Shown in pieces: positions 42,507-51,960 of a stretch of 64,000 nt of DNA. The position numbers and the translations under genes are program-made. The DNA lies in contig JALSQW010000023.1 of assembly GCA_026985095.1 (NCBI GenBank), forward strand, positions 124,001-188,000, read 5' to 3'. How positions within the stretch are numbered: position 1 is the first letter of the stretch; the number at the start of each line of letters is the position of its first letter. The notes below the pieces were generated by a model. It had not been told where the DNA came from. It made no database searches and was given only the letters and a program-made list of their open reading frames with translations. Origin of the DNA: Acidimicrobiia bacterium. GTDB taxonomy: Bacteria; Actinomycetota; Acidimicrobiia; Spongiisociales; UBA5794.

Positions 42507-44186
42507 TCAGACCCCGACGTCGCGCCGCTGCAACCCCACGACGGCGACCACCACGAGCAGGAGCGCCACCGCCGCCAGCAGCGGCTGCTGCCACCCGAGC
42601 TCCTGGGACAACGGGTTCTTCGGGCCGGCGTACCAATAGAACGGCGACCAACGCCGTGCCGGTGCCAACCAGTCGACGAACGCGCCGAAACCGTTGACGA
42701 GATGCCCGGCGACCGCGGCGACCGTCGCGATACCGGTCGCGATCCCCGGCCGGCCCGTCCAGGCGCCGGCCGCCAGCGCCAGTGAACCGTACAGCACGAC
42801 CAGCAAGATCATCCCGAGGTTCCCGGCGATCATCCCCTCCGCGGTGACCCCAAGGTCGACGAGGGGAGCGCCGACGAGCATCGGCGCCAGGATCCCGGCG
42901 GCGACGACCACCGTCACGGTGGCCACGAGCCCGATCGCCTTGTCGATCACGAACCGACCCCTTCGTACGGGCCCGGTCAGGACCAGGTCGATCGTGCCGG
43001 CCCGCTCCTCCCCGGCGATCGCCCTCGCACCGAACCCGATCCCGAGGACGAGAACGGCGACCAGGCCGATGCTTCCGTGGATCCGAGACGACACCAATCC
43101 GGGTCCTTCGAGGGCCGACGCCGGATCGGTGATCCCGAAGACGGCCAGCAGCTCTGTGGGGTAGGCCTCGATGAGCTGACCGAACTGGTCGCCGCCGAGG
43201 TCCCGCACGGACGGGTACACCGACAGGATCAGCGACGTGAACGCCGCCATGGAGACGATCCACCAGCGGAGGGAGCGGCGGCGGATCCACACCGACCAGC
43301 TCCACACGTGACCGAGCATCCACGAGCTGCTGCTCGTGGATGCTGTCCCCCGGCGTCTCCCGAAGCGAAGCCGAGGAAGGTTCCGGGCGACGCCGATGTC
43401 CCTGCTCTCGAACACGACGGTGCCCGCCGCGACCAGAACGAGGGCGAGCCCGATGAGGAAGAGCTGCCACGGACCGGCGCCGTTGCTCAACGGGTCGCCA
43501 CGCAGGTACCAGTCGAAGGGTGTGATCCGATCGGCCCACCCCAGCCAGTCGACGATCTGGGCGAACCCGTCGAGGAGGAACGAGAGCATCGCGACGACCC
43601 CGGCGAGACCCGCACCGAGCCCCTTGCGTCCCGACCATGCCGCGGCGGCGAACGCCAACGACCCGAAGAACACGCCGAGGGAGTACAACGCGACGTTGAT
43701 GCCGACGATCCCGACGACCCTCAGGCCCATGCCGTACAGTGGGTCGCCTGCCAGCAGCACGACGAGGAACGTCGCCACCAGGAGCGCCAGGAGGACGGCT
43801 CCCGCAGCCACCTTCTGGACGAGCACCGACGCTCGCGAGATCGGGAGGGTGAAGACGAGATCGGCGGTGCCGTCGTGTTCCTCCTTCGCGGCCGCGGCCC
43901 CACCGAGCTGGACGGCGTAGATGATCACCAGGACGGGACCCAGCAGGTTGTACAGCTCGGCCTCGACGTACCCCTTGGCGGTCACGAACGTCGCAGGGTC
44001 GATGCCCATGGCATCCAGCATCCCCGACGGCAACTGTTCGAGGAGCTGCTGGAACTCGGCGGCACCGTCCCGCAGGGTCGGATAGAACACCACGAGGAAC
44101 GCCGCCAGGGCGACCCCCCCGAGCGTCCAACCGACCATCGCGCGTCGGCGCTCCCACAGGGTGTGACCGAAGACGCTACGCGTCAT
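42507..44186 (-). CDS. Fused double ABC-2 exporter permease
   Basis: A 559-residue membrane protein of about twelve helices in two similar halves. Each half has an EE/EH-x-GTADLV/TIDLV-x-P-x3-R loop (KEEHDGTADLVFTLPISR and GEERAGTIDLVLTGPVRR) after helix 2-3 and a WLxPARRWSPFYWY / WADRITPFDWYL loop near its end. It is therefore a tandem fusion of two ABC-2 permeases that can form a complete channel with the ATPase gene overlapping its start. Substrate unknown. Confidence 0.9.
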   Translation of the reverse strand: MTRSVFGHTLWERRRAMVGWTLGGVALAAFLVVFYPTLRDGAAEFQQLLEQLPSGMLDAMGIDPATFVTAKGYVEAELYNLLGPVLVIIYAVQLGGAAAAKEEHDGTADLVFTLPISRASVLVQKVAAGAVLLALLVATFLVVLLAGDPLYGMGLRVVGIVGINVALYSLGVFFGSLAFAAAAWSGRKGLGAGLAGVVAMLSFLLDGFAQIVDWLGWADRITPFDWYLRGDPLSNGAGPWQLFLIGLALVLVAAGTVVFESRDIGVARNLPRLRFGRRRGTASTSSSSWMLGHVWSWSVWIRRRSLRWWIVSMAAFTSLILSVYPSVRDLGGDQFGQLIEAYPTELLAVFGITDPASALEGPGLVSSRIHGSIGLVAVLVLGIGFGARAIAGEERAGTIDLVLTGPVRRGRFVIDKAIGLVATVTVVVAAGILAPMLVGAPLVDLGVTAEGMIAGNLGMILLVVLYGSLALAAGAWTGRPGIATGIATVAAVAGHLVNGFGAFVDWLAPARRWSPFYWYAGPKNPLSQELGWQQPLLAAVALLLVVVAVVGLQRRDVGV

Positions 44187-45075
44187 GGTCGTTGTACAAC
44201 GCGAGGAAGGCGTCCTCGAGGTCACCTTCATGGGAGATCACGTTCTCGACACCGAAGCCGGACGCGACCCGCATCACCCCCTCGAGCGAACCTTCGACGA
44301 CGAGGTCCACACCGTGTCCATCGTGGGAGGGATGGGCCTCCAACACGCCGTCGACGGCAGCGAACGTTCCGGGATCGACCCTGTGGGAGAAGACGATCTG
44401 GATGTGCCTCCGAGCCTTCGCCTTCAACCCTTCGACCGTCTCGACGGCAACGAGGCGACTCGCTCGCACCACGCCGACGCGGTCGGCGACCCGTTCCACC
44501 TCGGGGAGGATGTGCGAAGAGAGGAACACCGTGCGCCCCTCGTCGCGAGCCTCCCGCACCATCGCATAGAACTCCTGCTGCATGAGCGGATCCAACCCGG
44601 TCGACGGTTCGTCCAGGATGAGGAGCTCGGGCCGATGCATGAACGCCTGCACGATGGCGACCTTCTGCCGGTTGCCGCTGGAATAGGCACCGATCCGGCG
44701 GTCCAGGTCCAGATCGAGCCGCTCGGCGAGACGCTCCACCTCGGGGCCGGTATCGATGCCGCGCAGGTTCGCGAAGTAACGGCACAGCTCTCGCCCGGTC
44801 ATCTCCTCGTACATGGTCACGTCCCCGGGGATGTGGCCGATCCGAGCATGGATGGCGACGGCGTCCCGGTGGCTGTCCATCCCGAGGATGCGGGCACGCC
44901 CCGCCGTCGGATGGAGCAGGTCGAGGAGGGTGCGGATCGTGGTCGTCTTCCCGGCGCCGTTGGCGCCGAGGAACCCGAACACCTCGCCGCGCTCGACCTG
45001 GAGATCGAGGTCGATGATGCCCGGGGTGTCGCCGTAGTACTTGGTTAGGCCTTCGGCGACGATGGCGGGCGGCAC
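44176..45075 (-). CDS. ABC exporter ATP-binding protein
   Basis: A 299-residue ATPase with Walker A GANGAGKTT (about residue 40), signature YSSGNRQKVAIVQ in place of LSGGQ, Walker B LLILDEPSTGLDP and H-loop SSHILPEVE. The GTG 45075 start follows GGAAGGA. It overlaps the fused permease by 11 bases, so the two form an exporter operon. Confidence 0.92.
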   Translation of the reverse strand: MPPAIVAEGLTKYYGDTPGIIDLDLQVERGEVFGFLGANGAGKTTTIRTLLDLLHPTAGRARILGMDSHRDAVAIHARIGHIPGDVTMYEEMTGRELCRYFANLRGIDTGPEVERLAERLDLDLDRRIGAYSSGNRQKVAIVQAFMHRPELLILDEPSTGLDPLMQQEFYAMVREARDEGRTVFLSSHILPEVERVADRVGVVRASRLVAVETVEGLKAKARRHIQIVFSHRVDPGTFAAVDGVLEAHPSHDGHGVDLVVEGSLEGVMRVASGFGVENVISHEGDLEDAFLALYNDHDA

Positions 45076-45147
45076 GGCGTTCCTTCCCTCGGATGAGGGA
45101 AGCCTACCGACGCGGGGCCGCGCCGCTGCTGCGGTACCCTCCGGGTC

Positions 45148-46062
45148 ATGTCCGCCGCCGAATCGAAACGTCTCGTCCTGCTGGCGCTGGCCGCCAACTT
45201 CGGGATCGCGCTCACCAAGTTCGGTGCGGCCGCCATCTCCCGCAGCTCGGCCATGCTCGCCGAGGCGTTCCACTCCCTCGCCGACACCGGCAACCAGCTC
45301 TTCTTGCTCCGCGGCGAGGCCGCCGCGCACCGCGGACCGAGCGTCCAGCATCCTTTCGGTACCGGCAAGGAGCGCTACTTCTGGGCGTTCATGGTGGCCG
45401 TCGTGCTGTTCGTCGGCGGCTCGATCCTGTCGATCGTCAACGGCCTCGACAAGATCCGCAACGCTGACGCCCACGAGCAGGTCGGCCTGTGGCTGTCGCT
45501 CGGTGTGCTCGCCATCGCGGCCCTCTTCGAGCTGCTGGTCGCGTTCCGTCCCGCCGTGCAGGAGTTCAACCGGCTCCGGGCCGGTCGGTCGATCCCCAAG
45601 ACCATCCGGGAAGGGAGGGACCCGGCGTTGCTCATCGTGCTGTTCGAGGACTCCGCTGCGGTCGTCGGGCTCGCCATCGCCGCGGTGGGCATCGTCCTCG
45701 CCCACCTGACCGAGGACGCCCGTTGGGATGGCCTGGCGTCCATCCTCATCGGTCTCCTCCTGGCCGGCGTTGCGTGGGTGATCGCCGTCGAGATGAAGGC
45801 GCTCCTCATCGGGGAGTCGGCCAGTCGAGAGCAGCGGGCGTCGATCCGGGCCGCCACCCTGTCGATCCCCGAGGTCGAGCACATCGACGACCTGCTCACC
45901 ATGCAGCTCTCCCCGGACCAGATCCTCGTCAACATGGACGTCGCGTTCGACGAGGGACTGTCCGAGGAGCAGGTGCAGGAGGCGATCGAGGCTGTCGAAG
46001 CGGCGATCCGCCAGGTCGTGCCCGAAGCGACCCGGATCTTCATCGAGCCGGTGGACCAGTGA
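45148..46062 (+). CDS. Cation diffusion facilitator transporter
   Basis: A 304-residue divalent-metal/proton antiporter. Six helices occupy about residues 10-220, with the metal-site motif HSLADTGNQ in helix 2 and FEDSAAVVGL in helix 5. A cytoplasmic ferredoxin-like domain ends in RIFIEPVD. It resembles the SLC30A9-like branch. Zinc or manganese are likely, but selectivity is not certain. Its stop overlaps the homoserine kinase GTG. Confidence 0.88.
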   Translation: MSAAESKRLVLLALAANFGIALTKFGAAAISRSSAMLAEAFHSLADTGNQLFLLRGEAAAHRGPSVQHPFGTGKERYFWAFMVAVVLFVGGSILSIVNGLDKIRNADAHEQVGLWLSLGVLAIAALFELLVAFRPAVQEFNRLRAGRSIPKTIREGRDPALLIVLFEDSAAVVGLAIAAVGIVLAHLTEDARWDGLASILIGLLLAGVAWVIAVEMKALLIGESASREQRASIRAATLSIPEVEHIDDLLTMQLSPDQILVNMDVAFDEGLSEEQVQEAIEAVEAAIRQVVPEATRIFIEPVDQ

Positions 46063-46904
46063 CCGGGATCGCCTCGGCCCCCGCGTCCTCCGGCAACCTC
46101 GGCCCCGGTTTCGATACGCTCGCCTTGGCCCTGGACCTGCGCTGCCGCGTCGAAGCCGAACCGGCCGCGGTGACGGCGATCGTCGACGCCGACGGGGTCC
46201 CCCGTCCGGTGGAGGGCGGCGAGATCGTCGCCCGTGCGGTCGCTGCGGTGGGCCCGCCGATGACGCTGCGGATCGACTCGGCCATCCCCCGCGGGCGGGG
46301 ACTCGGATCGTCGGCGGCGGTCGCTGCCGCCACCGCCGCGGCATCCCTCGGAGCCCAAGGGCTCGGCGTCGACCGCGATCGGGTCTTCCACGTCGTCGCC
46401 GACCTCGAAGGCCACGGAGACAACGCCGCCGCTGCCGTGTACGGAGGCCTGCAGGCTGCCTGCACGGCGTCGTCACGCCGCCTCGAGCTGCATCCCGAAC
46501 TTCTGCCGATCGTGGCGATCCCCGACTTCGAGCTGCGCACCGGCGACGCCCGTGCCGCGCTCCCCGACGCCGTCGCGCTCACGATGGCGGCTCGGACCAT
46601 CGCCCGGGTCGTGTTCCTCGTCGAAGGCCTCCGGACCGGAGATCGCGACGCGCTGACCCACGCCCGCGGTGACGAGCTGCACGAGGAGCCCCGGTCGGCG
46701 CTGTCGCCGCTCACCACCAGACTCGTCCGAGCGGCGCTCGACGCGGGGGCGGTGCACGCTGCCTGGTCGGGAGCGGGACCATCGGCGTTGGCGTTCGTCA
46801 CCGAAGAACGGCTCGACGCCGTCGAGGGCGCACTGGGCACGGTCCTCGGCAGCGTCGGGGAGGTTCGACGGCTCGCCGTCGACCACGACGGGTTGGTCAG
46901 TTGA
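46059..46904 (+). CDS. thrB: Homoserine kinase-like GHMP kinase
   Basis: A 281-residue GHMP kinase. The ATP loop is SAIPRGRGLGSSAAVAAA (about residues 75-92), preceded by PASSGNLGPGFDTLALALD and followed by GHGDNAAAAVYGGL. WSGAGPSALAF near the end is motif 3. It should phosphorylate homoserine in threonine synthesis, although thrA and thrC are not nearby, so another small alcohol is possible. GTG start overlaps the CDF stop. Confidence 0.85.
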   Translation: MTGIASAPASSGNLGPGFDTLALALDLRCRVEAEPAAVTAIVDADGVPRPVEGGEIVARAVAAVGPPMTLRIDSAIPRGRGLGSSAAVAAATAAASLGAQGLGVDRDRVFHVVADLEGHGDNAAAAVYGGLQAACTASSRRLELHPELLPIVAIPDFELRTGDARAALPDAVALTMAARTIARVVFLVEGLRTGDRDALTHARGDELHEEPRSALSPLTTRLVRAALDAGAVHAAWSGAGPSALAFVTEERLDAVEGALGTVLGSVGEVRRLAVDHDGLVS

Positions 46905-47310
46905 ATCGGGCCCCGATCGCGGCCGCGATCGACCGTCGCGTCCGTCGGTAGAACGCCAGGTCCCGACCGAAGGGATCGTCGATGTCGGCGCCGTCGGGGT
47001 CGATCGTCTCGATCCGCGGCGCCCAGTCGGGCCGGCGGCGGATCAGCTCGTCGACGTGCGCCGCGGTGGCGGCGAGCAGCCGCGCCGGAGGTTCGCGCAG
47101 GTCCCATACCGAGCGTGCTCGATGTGCCGACAGGTCGATGCCGATCTCTGCCATCACCGCCGCGGCCTTCGGACTCGGGCGAGCACCCGGCAGTGACGAG
47201 GTTCCCGCCGACGCGAAGCTGCGATCGGGAACGGCGGCCCGAGCCAGGTACTCGGCCATCGGCGAGCGGCAGATGTTCCCGCTGCACACGAACACGACGA
47301 GGCCCCGCAC
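46897..47310 (-). CDS. Low-molecular-weight protein tyrosine phosphatase
   Basis: A 137-residue LMW-PTP. The P-loop is VFVCSGNICRSPMAEYLAR (C-x5-R-S), with the general-acid Asp in DIDDPFGRD near residue 112. It may act on a tyrosine kinase or on arsenate. GTG 47310 start; the 3' end overlaps homoserine kinase by eight bases tail-to-tail. Confidence 0.9.
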   Translation of the reverse strand: MRGLVVFVCSGNICRSPMAEYLARAAVPDRSFASAGTSSLPGARPSPKAAAVMAEIGIDLSAHRARSVWDLREPPARLLAATAAHVDELIRRRPDWAPRIETIDPDGADIDDPFGRDLAFYRRTRRSIAAAIGARFN

Positions 47311-47314
47311 CTGG

Positions 47315-48052
47315 TCAGACCGATGCGTGGTGTCGCGCCGAAGCGATCAGGGCGTCGAACAACGCATGCGAGTTGGGGTCGTCGCGGTGGCTCAGGTACT
47401 CGGGATGCCATTGGACGGCGAGGAGCGGCCATTCGGGATCGTCGGCCTCGATGGCCTCGATCACGCCGTCCCCGGCGCTCCCGACGGCACGGAAACCGGG
47501 GGCGACGTCGCGGACGGCCTGATGGTGGATCGAGTTGACCATCAGTGCCGTCTCGCCGATCGCCTCGGCCACGCGACATGCCGGGTCGAGCACGACGGGT
47601 TGGTGCCCGTTCCACACCGCGTGGCCGATCTCGTCGTGGTCGAGGGATCCCACCTCGGTCGGGATGTCCTGGATGAGGGTGCCACCGAACGCCACGTTGA
47701 CGAGCTGCATCCCGCGGCAGATCGCCAGCATCGGTATCCGACGTCGTCTCGCCTCGTGGACGAGCGCGATCTCGAACTGATCACGATCGAAGTTCATGTT
47801 GCGCATCGTCTCATGCGTCTCGGCCCCGTAGCGGTGCGCCTCGATGTCGCCACCGCCGGTGAGGACGATCCCATCGAGCCGATCGAGCAGCTCGGGCACG
47901 TCGGGATCGGGGATCGGGACGAGCAGCACCGGATTGCCGCCGGCGCGCAGGACGGCGTCGGTGTACGTGTGGGCGATGACGTGCGATTCGATGTCCCCCG
48001 ATGACGACACCGCGCATTTCGGTTGGGTGGTGATGCCGATGATGGGGCGCAT
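47315..48052 (-). CDS. Gamma-glutamyl-GABA hydrolase-like class I amidotransferase (peptidase C26)
   Basis: A 245-residue hydrolase: nucleophile Cys112 in AICRGMQLVNVAFGGTL, with catalytic His216 and Glu218 in QWHPE, and the GGGDIEAHRYG segment typical of PuuD-like enzymes. It probably cleaves a gamma-glutamyl bond in polyamine or similar catabolism. It lies four bases upstream of the phosphatase gene. Confidence 0.9.
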   Translation of the reverse strand: MRPIIGITTQPKCAVSSSGDIESHVIAHTYTDAVLRAGGNPVLLVPIPDPDVPELLDRLDGIVLTGGGDIEAHRYGAETHETMRNMNFDRDQFEIALVHEARRRRIPMLAICRGMQLVNVAFGGTLIQDIPTEVGSLDHDEIGHAVWNGHQPVVLDPACRVAEAIGETALMVNSIHHQAVRDVAPGFRAVGSAGDGVIEAIEADDPEWPLLAVQWHPEYLSHRDDPNSHALFDALIASARHHASV

Positions 48053-48160
48053 CCGATGGATGTTAGGGCTGTGGCGGGCGTCCCCGACGGCGTCGGGGTT
48101 GCGAAACGGCCTATCCTCCGCGAACCTACCCCCTTCGCCACCGATGTGAGAGGTCACTGC

Positions 48161-48253
48161 ATGGGTTCGCTGATCAAGAAGCGCCGGAAGAAGATGAGCA
48201 AGCACAAGTACCGGAAGCGCCTCAAGGCCAATCGGCACAAGCGCAAGCGATGA
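48161..48253 (+). CDS. Small ribosomal protein bS22 (AURKAIP1/COX24-domain peptide)
   Basis: A 30-residue highly basic peptide, MGSLIKKRRKKMSKHKYRKR and ten further basic residues. It matches the actinobacterial ribosome-bound mini-protein called bS22, whose start MGS-x-IKKRRK-x-MSK is nearly invariant. It lies alone between a C26 amidase and an aminotransferase. Its length places it below common gene-finding cut-offs. Confidence 0.92.
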   Translation: MGSLIKKRRKKMSKHKYRKRLKANRHKRKR

Positions 48254-48293
48254 TCGTCATCGGCGTCGCCTCCGACCCGACGCCCCGGCATCG

Positions 48294-49433
48294 ATGATCG
48301 ATGGACCGCAACGCCACCTCTTCGACGTTCCCGACGACGTCACCTACCTGAACTGCGCTTACATGTCGCCGCAGCTCAGGTCCGTCACCGAGGCGGGGCT
48401 CGCCGCGGTCGCCGACGCGGAGCATCCCTGGGAGCTCTCCGTCGACGACTTCTTCGGCCCCGCCGAGGAGCTCCGCGGACTGGTCGCCTCCGTCCTCGGC
48501 GCCGGGGACGACCCCGACGGAGTCGCGCTCGTCCCGGCGGTCAGCTACGGCGTCGGGGTGGCTGCCGCCAACCTCCCGATCGGGCCGGGCCGCACCGTGG
48601 TGGTCCTCGCCGAGCAGTTCCCCTCCCACGTGTATCCGTGGCGGGCGGCGGTCGCCGACGCCGGCGGCACCGTTCGGGTGGTCGAGCGCCGAGACGACCG
48701 CTCCTGGACCGACGGCGTGCTCGACGCGATCGACGCCACGACCGCGGTGGTGGCCGTCCCCAACGTGCATTGGACCGACGGTTCGGCGGTGGACCTCGAG
48801 ACGGTGGGCGCCGCCGCTAGGGCCGTCGACGCCGCGCTCGTGGTCGACGCCACTCAGTCGCTCGGCGCGATGCCCTTCGACGTGTTCGCGGTTCGTCCCG
48901 ACTTCGTGGTGGCGGCGGGTTACAAGTGGCTCATGGGCCCGTACAGCCTCGGGTACCTGTGGGCGAGCCCGGAGCGTCGCGACGGGGTTCCGCTCGAGCA
49001 CGGCTGGATCACCCGCGACGGTGCCGAGGACTTCGCCCGCTTGGTCGACTACACCGACCGTCTCCAAACCGGCGCTCGCCGCTACGACGTCGGGGAACGC
49101 AGCAATTTCGTGCTCGTGCCGATGGCGATCGCCGCCCTCGAGCAGATCCTCGCGTGGGGTGTGCCCGACATCGCCGACGCCCTCGGCGCGTCGACGGCGC
49201 GGATCGTGGAGGAGGCCGAGCGGCGAGGATTCGAACCGACCGCCGACCGGGGGCCGCATCTCCTGGGCCTTCGTCACGCTCGAGGGATCCCGGACGGCCT
49301 GCCCGCGGCCCTCGCCGCCCACAGGGTCCATGTCAGCGTTCGGGGCGACTCGATCCGGGTGTCTCCGCACCTGTACAACGACGAGACCGACATCGAACGG
49401 TTCTTCTCCGTCCTCGACGAGGTCGCCCGCTGA
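48294..49433 (+). CDS. Class V PLP-dependent aminotransferase-like protein
   Basis: A 379-residue fold-type I PLP enzyme related to kynureninase/cysteine desulfurase-like class V proteins. The Schiff-base lysine is Lys211 in AAGYKWLMGPYSLGYLW; Asp185 and Gln188 in VVDATQSLGA hold the cofactor, with YLNCAYMSP at the start. No active-site Cys loop typical of desulfurases is visible. Substrate unknown. Confidence 0.9.
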   Translation: MIDGPQRHLFDVPDDVTYLNCAYMSPQLRSVTEAGLAAVADAEHPWELSVDDFFGPAEELRGLVASVLGAGDDPDGVALVPAVSYGVGVAAANLPIGPGRTVVVLAEQFPSHVYPWRAAVADAGGTVRVVERRDDRSWTDGVLDAIDATTAVVAVPNVHWTDGSAVDLETVGAAARAVDAALVVDATQSLGAMPFDVFAVRPDFVVAAGYKWLMGPYSLGYLWASPERRDGVPLEHGWITRDGAEDFARLVDYTDRLQTGARRYDVGERSNFVLVPMAIAALEQILAWGVPDIADALGASTARIVEEAERRGFEPTADRGPHLLGLRHARGIPDGLPAALAAHRVHVSVRGDSIRVSPHLYNDETDIERFFSVLDEVAR

Positions 49434-49462
49434 CACCGGCGGGCCACCGATGTGGTGCCGGG

Positions 49463-49855
49463 TCAGGTGAACGTGGCGACGGCGACGCCGAAGATCGCGA
49501 TGCTGATCACCAAGATGACGCCCTGGATGGCTCCTCGCACCGCCGCCGACGTGCGCTTGGCCGTCACCTGGTGGAACGCGGCGAGCGCCATGACCGATAC
49601 GACGAGGGCGAGCTTGGCCTCCAGCATCCGCCATGGGATCCCCAGGTCGAGGACCTGCCACACCCCGGTGATCACCGCCACGGTCATCGCCGTCCACGAG
49701 ATCCTGCCGAACTGGCGGGCCGTCGCCTGCAGCAGGGGCCGGTCGGCGCCGGCCTTTCGCATCGCCGGGACCAGCGCCGCCAACGTGATCAAGCCGCCGG
49801 TCCAGATGGCGACTGCGAGCAGATGGGTCCACAGGAGGACCTGATCGAGACGCAC
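49463..49855 (-). CDS. Small four-helix membrane protein, CopD-like
   Basis: A 130-residue protein with four helices. WTHLLAVAIWTGGLITL at the start, with a His in the first helix, and the later RFG/RISW pattern resemble the CopD/DUF2269 family. Copper transport is possible, but it is far from the copper operon. GTG 49855. It lies one base downstream of the PAC2 gene. Confidence 0.75.
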   Translation of the reverse strand: MRLDQVLLWTHLLAVAIWTGGLITLAALVPAMRKAGADRPLLQATARQFGRISWTAMTVAVITGVWQVLDLGIPWRMLEAKLALVVSVMALAAFHQVTAKRTSAAVRGAIQGVILVISIAIFGVAVATFT

Positions 49856-49856
49856 G

Positions 49857-50699
49857 TCAGTTCAACCCTTCCAGGAACCGTTCGATCTCGGAGACCAACT
49901 CGCTTGTCAACGATGGGTCGAGGAGGTCCCGTCCGCCGATGAGGCCGTCGAGGTAGTCGGCGAGGTCGTCGCCGTTGCCGATCGCCTCGTCGACCTTCGC
50001 TCGGAAGTCGCCGTCGAGGCGCTCGAGGTCCTTCAGGTCGAACGACACCCCGAGGATCTCGGCGAGTTTCCTCGTGATCGCCAGCATCGCCGACGGGTTC
50101 GGGTTGGCGGCCAGGTAGTGCGGCGTTCCCGCCCAGATGCTCAACGCCGGGAGTCCCACCTCCCGGCATGCTTCGATCAAGACCCCGACGATCCCCGTCG
50201 GTCCCTCGTAGTCGGAGACCTCCAGGTCGTGACGGCGAACCTCGTCGGGATCCGTGCCGACACCCGACAGGGGCACCGGCTGTTGATGGGTGACCTGTCC
50301 GATGTAGGCCCCGAGGAGCAGCACCCCTTCGGTGTCGACCTCGTTGAGCACCATCGTCACGGTCCGGGCGAAGGTCTTCCACCGGAAGGACGGCTCGTCG
50401 CCGGTCACGACGACCAGATCATGATGGTGATCGGGCAGCACGACGGCGTAGAACCGTGTCTCGGGCCAGGTGATCCGACGGGTCGTGCCTTCCCCGACGT
50501 GGACGCGGGGCCGGTGCTCCTGGAAGTCGAAGAACTCCTCGGGTTCGATCGTCGCGAAGGGCTCCTCGGACGCCAGACGACCCAGGAGATAGGCGGCGGC
50601 TCCGGTGGCTGCCTCGCAGGCGTCGTTCCAGCCTTCGAAGGCGACGATGGCCCGGGGGCGGCGCAGTGTCGGTCGATAGCGTCGTCGGACGGCGTCCAT
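49857..50699 (-). CDS. PAC2 family protein
   Basis: A 280-residue PAC2 (proteasome assembly chaperone 2-like) protein: AIVAFEGWNDACEAATGA, FYAVVLPDHHHDLVVVTGDEPSFRW (in parts around 85-110), and GPTGIVGVLIEACREVGLPALSIWAGTPHYL in the middle. Actinobacteria often carry one copy; its partner is unclear. It starts 151 bp from the dipeptidase gene end; that gap holds nothing recognised. Confidence 0.9.
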   Translation of the reverse strand: MDAVRRRYRPTLRRPRAIVAFEGWNDACEAATGAAAYLLGRLASEEPFATIEPEEFFDFQEHRPRVHVGEGTTRRITWPETRFYAVVLPDHHHDLVVVTGDEPSFRWKTFARTVTMVLNEVDTEGVLLLGAYIGQVTHQQPVPLSGVGTDPDEVRRHDLEVSDYEGPTGIVGVLIEACREVGLPALSIWAGTPHYLAANPNPSAMLAITRKLAEILGVSFDLKDLERLDGDFRAKVDEAIGNGDDLADYLDGLIGGRDLLDPSLTSELVSEIERFLEGLN

Positions 50700-50850
50700 C
50701 GCGGCAAGGCTACCGATATCGCGATCCTGACGCCGTCGATGCGCCGAACGCCCCTACCGGGCCGGCGCGGCGTCCGGGAGCTTCGAGACATGGTCCGGTC
50801 TCCCGCTGCCGACCGGTCGCTCGTCGTGCGGGTCGTCGACGTCGATCGCG

Positions 50851-51960
50851 TCAGTCGTTGGCGGTCAGGACCCGAAGGGCGTTCCCGCCCAGCACCTTCC
50901 TGATGTCGACCTCGGACCATCCCCGTTCGAGGAGCTCGACGGTGATGGACGGATACGTCGAGACGTCCTCCAGGCCGGCCGGGGTGAGGTCGATCCCATC
51001 GAAGTCGGAGCCGAGGCCGACGTGGTCGATGCCGGCGACCGCGGCGATGTGCTCGATGTGGTCGACGACGTCGAACACGGACCCCCGGTCGATCGCCAGG
51101 TCCGCTCTCGTCCGTGCCAGCTCCCGCTCGAAGGACGCTTCGTCGGGGAACTCGCGTCGGAGTCGGCGTGCCTCGTCGAACATCTCGGTCGTCTTGCGGG
51201 CCGCCGATGCCACGACGAACGGGGGATAGAAGTTGACCATCGCCACCCCGCCGTTGGCGGCCAGACGTTCGAGCACGTCGTCGGGGACGTTCCGCGGATG
51301 CGGGGCGACGGCTCGGGCTCCCGAATGGGATGCCATCACCGGGCGCTCCGAGACGTCGAGGGCGTCGTGCATCGTCTCGGTCGAGACGTGGGAGATGTCG
51401 ACCACCATCCCGAGGTCGTTCATCGCGGCGACGACCCGCCGGCCGAACCCCGTCAGTCCGCCGTGGCGTCGTTCGTCGGTCGCCGAATCCGCCCATTCGA
51501 TGGTCTCGGCGTGGGTGAGCGTCAGGTAGCGCACGCCGCGAGCTCGGAGTTCCGCCAGCTTGCCGAGGTCGCCTTCGATGCCGTGACCACCTTCGGCTCC
51601 CATGAGCGACGCCGTCCGTCCCGATGCCGCGGCCTCCTGGGCATCGCGGGCCGAGTCGGCCGTGGCGAGATGCTCGGGATCGTTGGCGACGAGGGCGCCG
51701 ACGAGGTCGATCTGTGAGAGGACCGTCGCGAAGGGCTCCTCGGTCCAGGTGGGAACGAACACGGACCAGAACTGCGCGCCGACTCCGCCGCGGCGGAGCC
51801 GAGGCCCATCGGTGTGGTATCCGTCGAGGTGGACGGAGGGGTCGGCGAGCGACAGGTCGCCTCCGACGCGGACCCGTAGCGCCCACGGGAGGTCGTTGTG
51901 CCCGTCGACGACCGGCATCGACGCGTGGATCCGCCCGGCCCGGGCTTCGGGGTCGGTCAC
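50851..51960 (-). CDS. Membrane-dipeptidase-family metallopeptidase (M19)
   Basis: A 369-residue renal-dipeptidase-like enzyme. Binuclear metal ligands fit HNDLPWALR (DGHND), Glu in MGAEGGHGIEGD, and His in VVDISHVS and ASHSGARAVAPHPRNV. The final GLGSDFDGIDLTPAGLEDV holds the Asp. It hydrolyses dipeptides, usually with D-residues or beta-lactams. GTG 51960 overlaps the stop of the MBL-rhodanese gene, so it is co-translated with sulfide-oxidation genes, an unusual partner. Confidence 0.92.
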   Translation of the reverse strand: MTDPEARAGRIHASMPVVDGHNDLPWALRVRVGGDLSLADPSVHLDGYHTDGPRLRRGGVGAQFWSVFVPTWTEEPFATVLSQIDLVGALVANDPEHLATADSARDAQEAAASGRTASLMGAEGGHGIEGDLGKLAELRARGVRYLTLTHAETIEWADSATDERRHGGLTGFGRRVVAAMNDLGMVVDISHVSTETMHDALDVSERPVMASHSGARAVAPHPRNVPDDVLERLAANGGVAMVNFYPPFVVASAARKTTEMFDEARRLRREFPDEASFERELARTRADLAIDRGSVFDVVDHIEHIAAVAGIDHVGLGSDFDGIDLTPAGLEDVSTYPSITVELLERGWSEVDIRKVLGGNALRVLTAND

